Of a stretch of 8,030 nt of DNA, positions 6,288-8,030 are shown in pieces. Each line of letters begins with the position of its first letter. Position 1 is the stretch's first letter. Position numbers and translations under genes: made by a program. The notes beneath the pieces were generated by a model. The model was not told the origin of the DNA. It ran no database searches and was given only the letters and a program-made list of their open reading frames with translations. Source of the stretch: Nitrospira sp. UBA6909 (GTDB lineage Bacteria > Nitrospirota > Nitrospiria > Nitrospirales > Nitrospiraceae); NCBI GenBank assembly GCA_002451055.1, contig DKBD01000138.1, forward strand, positions 1 to 8,030, read 5' to 3'.

Positions 6288-6482
6288 TCACTCCCCTGTC
6301 CGCTGCCGATACCGTTCCGCCTGTTTCGGGTCGACCTTTCTCATCCGTTTAAGGAGATTGTCCTTCTCCGGCGAACCGGTCTCCGGCCTTCTCGGCCCAC
6401 CGCCTTCCTCGGAAGGACCGGCCGGTTTCGGCATCGGATCGACAGGACCTTCTCTTCGCTCAGGCATCGAGCTGTATCTCAT
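6288..6482 (-). CDS. ubact: UBact, Pup-like protein modifier
   Basis: This 64-residue protein should be the small modifier that PafA attaches to target lysines. It is rich in Pro, Gly, Glu, Lys and Arg, has no Cys, and looks disordered in its first half (P-S-E-E-G-G-G-P-R-R-P). The conserved C-terminal block, D-N-L-L-K-R-M-R-K-V-D-P (41-52) ending in R-Y-R-Q-R-T-G-E, is the UBact signature; Pup instead ends in GGQ or GGE. The terminal Glu is encoded directly, so no deamidation is needed before ligation. Lys 19, 40, 45, 49 and 53 could accept further modifiers. The start at 6482 forms an ATGA overlap with the dop stop and has AAGGA 9 nt upstream; Met6 (6467) would give 59 residues but lacks a ribosome site. 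Its place between dop and prcB is that of pup in actinobacteria. Confidence 0.9.
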   Translation of the reverse strand: MRYSSMPERREGPVDPMPKPAGPSEEGGGPRRPETGSPEKDNLLKRMRKVDPKQAERYRQRTGE

Positions 6483-8005
6483 GATCCCCAATCCTTTCTT
6501 CCCGTCCATTCGTTCACCGCATCCATCGGAGATAGAGCGGATTCGAACACGGCCATGCAGCGTACCACGTCGGCCGGCTCAAAGAGATCGCCCATCTCCA
6601 GCACGAGCGGAGTCACTCCTCCGGCAAACTGAATCCGTTCCCACTGCACCGACCTGATGCGATCAGGAAACCGTCTGATGCACACCGCCCGTAATCCTCC
6701 CCTTGTATCGGATGGCCCGGCCGACAGAGCCTGCTCGATGTCCTCCTCTGCCGTCATCCGCCAGGCTTTCCCTTCCGCTTCAAGTCCGAGATAGAGCCCC
6801 CGATCGGGATTGACGTTATGATATTCGAGGTCCAAACTCGTCAGCCACGGGTCATCCCAGCCGATCCGTTCCTCCTGCATAAAGGTTTCAAGCAGCCAGA
6901 GTTTCGTCACCCAGTCCAATTTGCCGATCATGCGGCGGGGTTCCTCCGCCAGGAACCGCAGCGTCTCCCCCCATTCCCGTAAGATCCAGTCCGATTCCTC
7001 ATCGATACCGGCCAAGGTCCGTTCCGCGGCTCGATAGTACCGCTCCTGAATGTCCAGACCGGTGATGCCGCGCCCGTTCTTCTGGCGAACCGAGGCTTTT
7101 AGATCGATGTCGCGCGAGAGTTGCCTCACCGCCGCAACCGGTTGTTCCAGTTCCATCTGAGGGGCTGCTCCCCGTTCAATCAGGTCCAGCACCAGCCTGG
7201 TGGTCCCAATCTTTAACGCCGTGGCGTACTCGCACATGTTAGCGTCGCCGATGATCAGATGCAGCCGGCGAAACTTCTTCGGGTCGGCATGCGGTTCATC
7301 CCGCGTATTCAGAATCGGCCGATTGTGCATCGTATCGACGCTCAATTCCGTTTCCATGAAATCCGCCCGCTGCGAGAGCTGGAAGCGTCCCGGCGTGAGC
7401 CCTGCCTCCTGTGCTTCGATCCCGACCTTTCCCGCACCGGCGATCACCTGCCGGCTCACCAGAAACGGCAGCAATCCTGAAACCAGCTGCGGAAACGGCA
7501 TGGACCGGGGCACGAGATAATTGTCATGGCAGCCGTAGCTATGCCCGTGGAAGTCGGTGTTGTTCTTGTACAGCTGCACATGGGCGCCGCCCAACGCCCG
7601 GTTGCGTCGGTCAGCCGCCCGCTGGACGATCCGCTCACCCGCGCGATCATGCGCCAACACATCTTTCAACGTGCGGCACTCCGGCGTCGAATATTCCGGA
7701 TGGGTATGGTCGTTGTAGAAGCGGGCGCCGTTCGGAAGCACGAGATCACTTTTCATCTCATGAAAGGAAAACGGCCGGTGGGCATCCAGTTTGGCGAACT
7801 CATCTTCCTCACGATCCTGCGCCAAACCGGACACGCGAAATCCACGCGCGTCTTCGTGCGGATCCTCTCCCGCATAATCCCACCGCCGCTCGAACGACGC
7901 CGTCAGATGCGCGCGCACCAGCTCCATCGATTCGACGACCGGATCGACGTCGGCCAGATCCTCCCGCGTGATGCCGTATTCGGTTTCAATGCCAAAGAGT
8001 CGCAT
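6479..8005 (-). CDS. dop: Dop, deamidase/depupylase paralogue acting on UBact
   Basis: Dop hydrolyses the isopeptide bond between modifier and substrate and, in Gln-ending systems, deamidates the modifier. It shares the glutamine-synthetase-like fold with PafA. Visible features are G5-I-E-T-E-Y-G (metal/ATP glutamates 7 and 9), W-D-Y (42-44) and A-R-G-F (53-56) introducing the Dop-specific loop (about 45-88), the nucleophile candidate Asp99 in F-Y-N-D-H-T-H-P-E-Y, Y-K-N-N-T-D (146-151), S-Y-G-C-H-D-N-Y-L-V (156-165), N-T-R-D-E-P-H-A-D (233-241) and I-I-G-D-A-N (251-256). The loop and the C-terminal W-E-R-I-Q-F-A-G-G segment identify it as Dop rather than PafA. Its 508 residues are typical. 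Because the partner modifier already ends in Glu, its main job here is probably removal and recycling. It overlaps the UBact start by 4 nt and begins 5 nt after an upstream stop. Confidence 0.93.
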   Translation of the reverse strand: MRLFGIETEYGITREDLADVDPVVESMELVRAHLTASFERRWDYAGEDPHEDARGFRVSGLAQDREEDEFAKLDAHRPFSFHEMKSDLVLPNGARFYNDHTHPEYSTPECRTLKDVLAHDRAGERIVQRAADRRNRALGGAHVQLYKNNTDFHGHSYGCHDNYLVPRSMPFPQLVSGLLPFLVSRQVIAGAGKVGIEAQEAGLTPGRFQLSQRADFMETELSVDTMHNRPILNTRDEPHADPKKFRRLHLIIGDANMCEYATALKIGTTRLVLDLIERGAAPQMELEQPVAAVRQLSRDIDLKASVRQKNGRGITGLDIQERYYRAAERTLAGIDEESDWILREWGETLRFLAEEPRRMIGKLDWVTKLWLLETFMQEERIGWDDPWLTSLDLEYHNVNPDRGLYLGLEAEGKAWRMTAEEDIEQALSAGPSDTRGGLRAVCIRRFPDRIRSVQWERIQFAGGVTPLVLEMGDLFEPADVVRCMAVFESALSPMDAVNEWTGRKDWGS

Positions 8006-8010
8006 GATCC

Positions 8011-8030
8011 TCAGCCGTAAGACTCCTCAC
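8011..8030 (-). CDS. Possible 3' end of an upstream operon gene (partial)
   Basis: In one minus-strand frame the window edge reads E-E-S-Y-G followed by TGA at 8013-8011, 5 nt before the dop ATG. The stop codon overlaps the GAGG that would serve dop as ribosome site, a typical operon junction. Upstream of dop one expects the ARC/Mpa ring ATPase, whose C-terminus carries a penultimate Tyr that docks into the alpha ring; S-Y-G would fit. Only five codons are visible, so the identity is inferred from position alone. Confidence 0.4.

Overview
This window is most likely from a member of the Nitrospirota (Nitrospira-like). It is fairly GC-rich, and it carries a complete bacterial Pup-type proteasome operon whose small modifier is UBact, the Pup-like protein of Nitrospirae and some other Gram-negative phyla, rather than an actinobacterial Pup. 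The neighbouring genes (an exported c-type cytochrome and a signal-peptide-bearing small protein) also fit a diderm respiratory bacterium. The taxonomic call is inferred from family knowledge, not from a marker gene.

Right half (about 3072-8030, all minus strand, read right to left): the last codons of an upstream gene (possibly the ARC/Mpa ATPase), then dop (depupylase/deamidase paralogue), the UBact modifier gene, prcB (proteasome beta, catalytic Thr after a 33-residue propeptide), prcA (proteasome alpha) and pafA (ligase). The order dop-modifier-prcB-prcA-pafA is that of actinobacterial Pup-proteasome loci. The genes are tightly packed: ATGA overlap dop/UBact, 8-nt overlap prcB/prcA, 1-nt gap prcA/pafA. 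The single exception is a 130-nt gap between UBact and prcB, which holds a long imperfect hairpin. Together the products should attach UBact through its C-terminal Glu to lysines of target proteins (PafA), remove it again (Dop), and degrade tagged proteins in a PrcA/PrcB 20S core fed by a ring ATPase encoded outside the window.

Left half (1-3130): a plus-strand secreted class I c-type cytochrome; a minus-strand class II aldolase/adducin-family enzyme; a gap with a REP-like hairpin; a minus-strand small exported protein of unknown function with a good sigma70-type -10 box and repeated TGTCCG motifs around it; and a divergent plus-strand YheT/ABHD-type alpha/beta hydrolase. The 3' end of the hydrolase overlaps the 3' end of pafA tail-to-tail by 59 nt. 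I see no functional link between these genes and the proteasome operon.

The most notable system is the UBact-proteasome pathway. The family is already described. The less obvious features are the 68-nt hairpin between modifier and protease genes, the possible Tyr-bearing C-terminus just upstream of dop, and the PafA active-site spacing.
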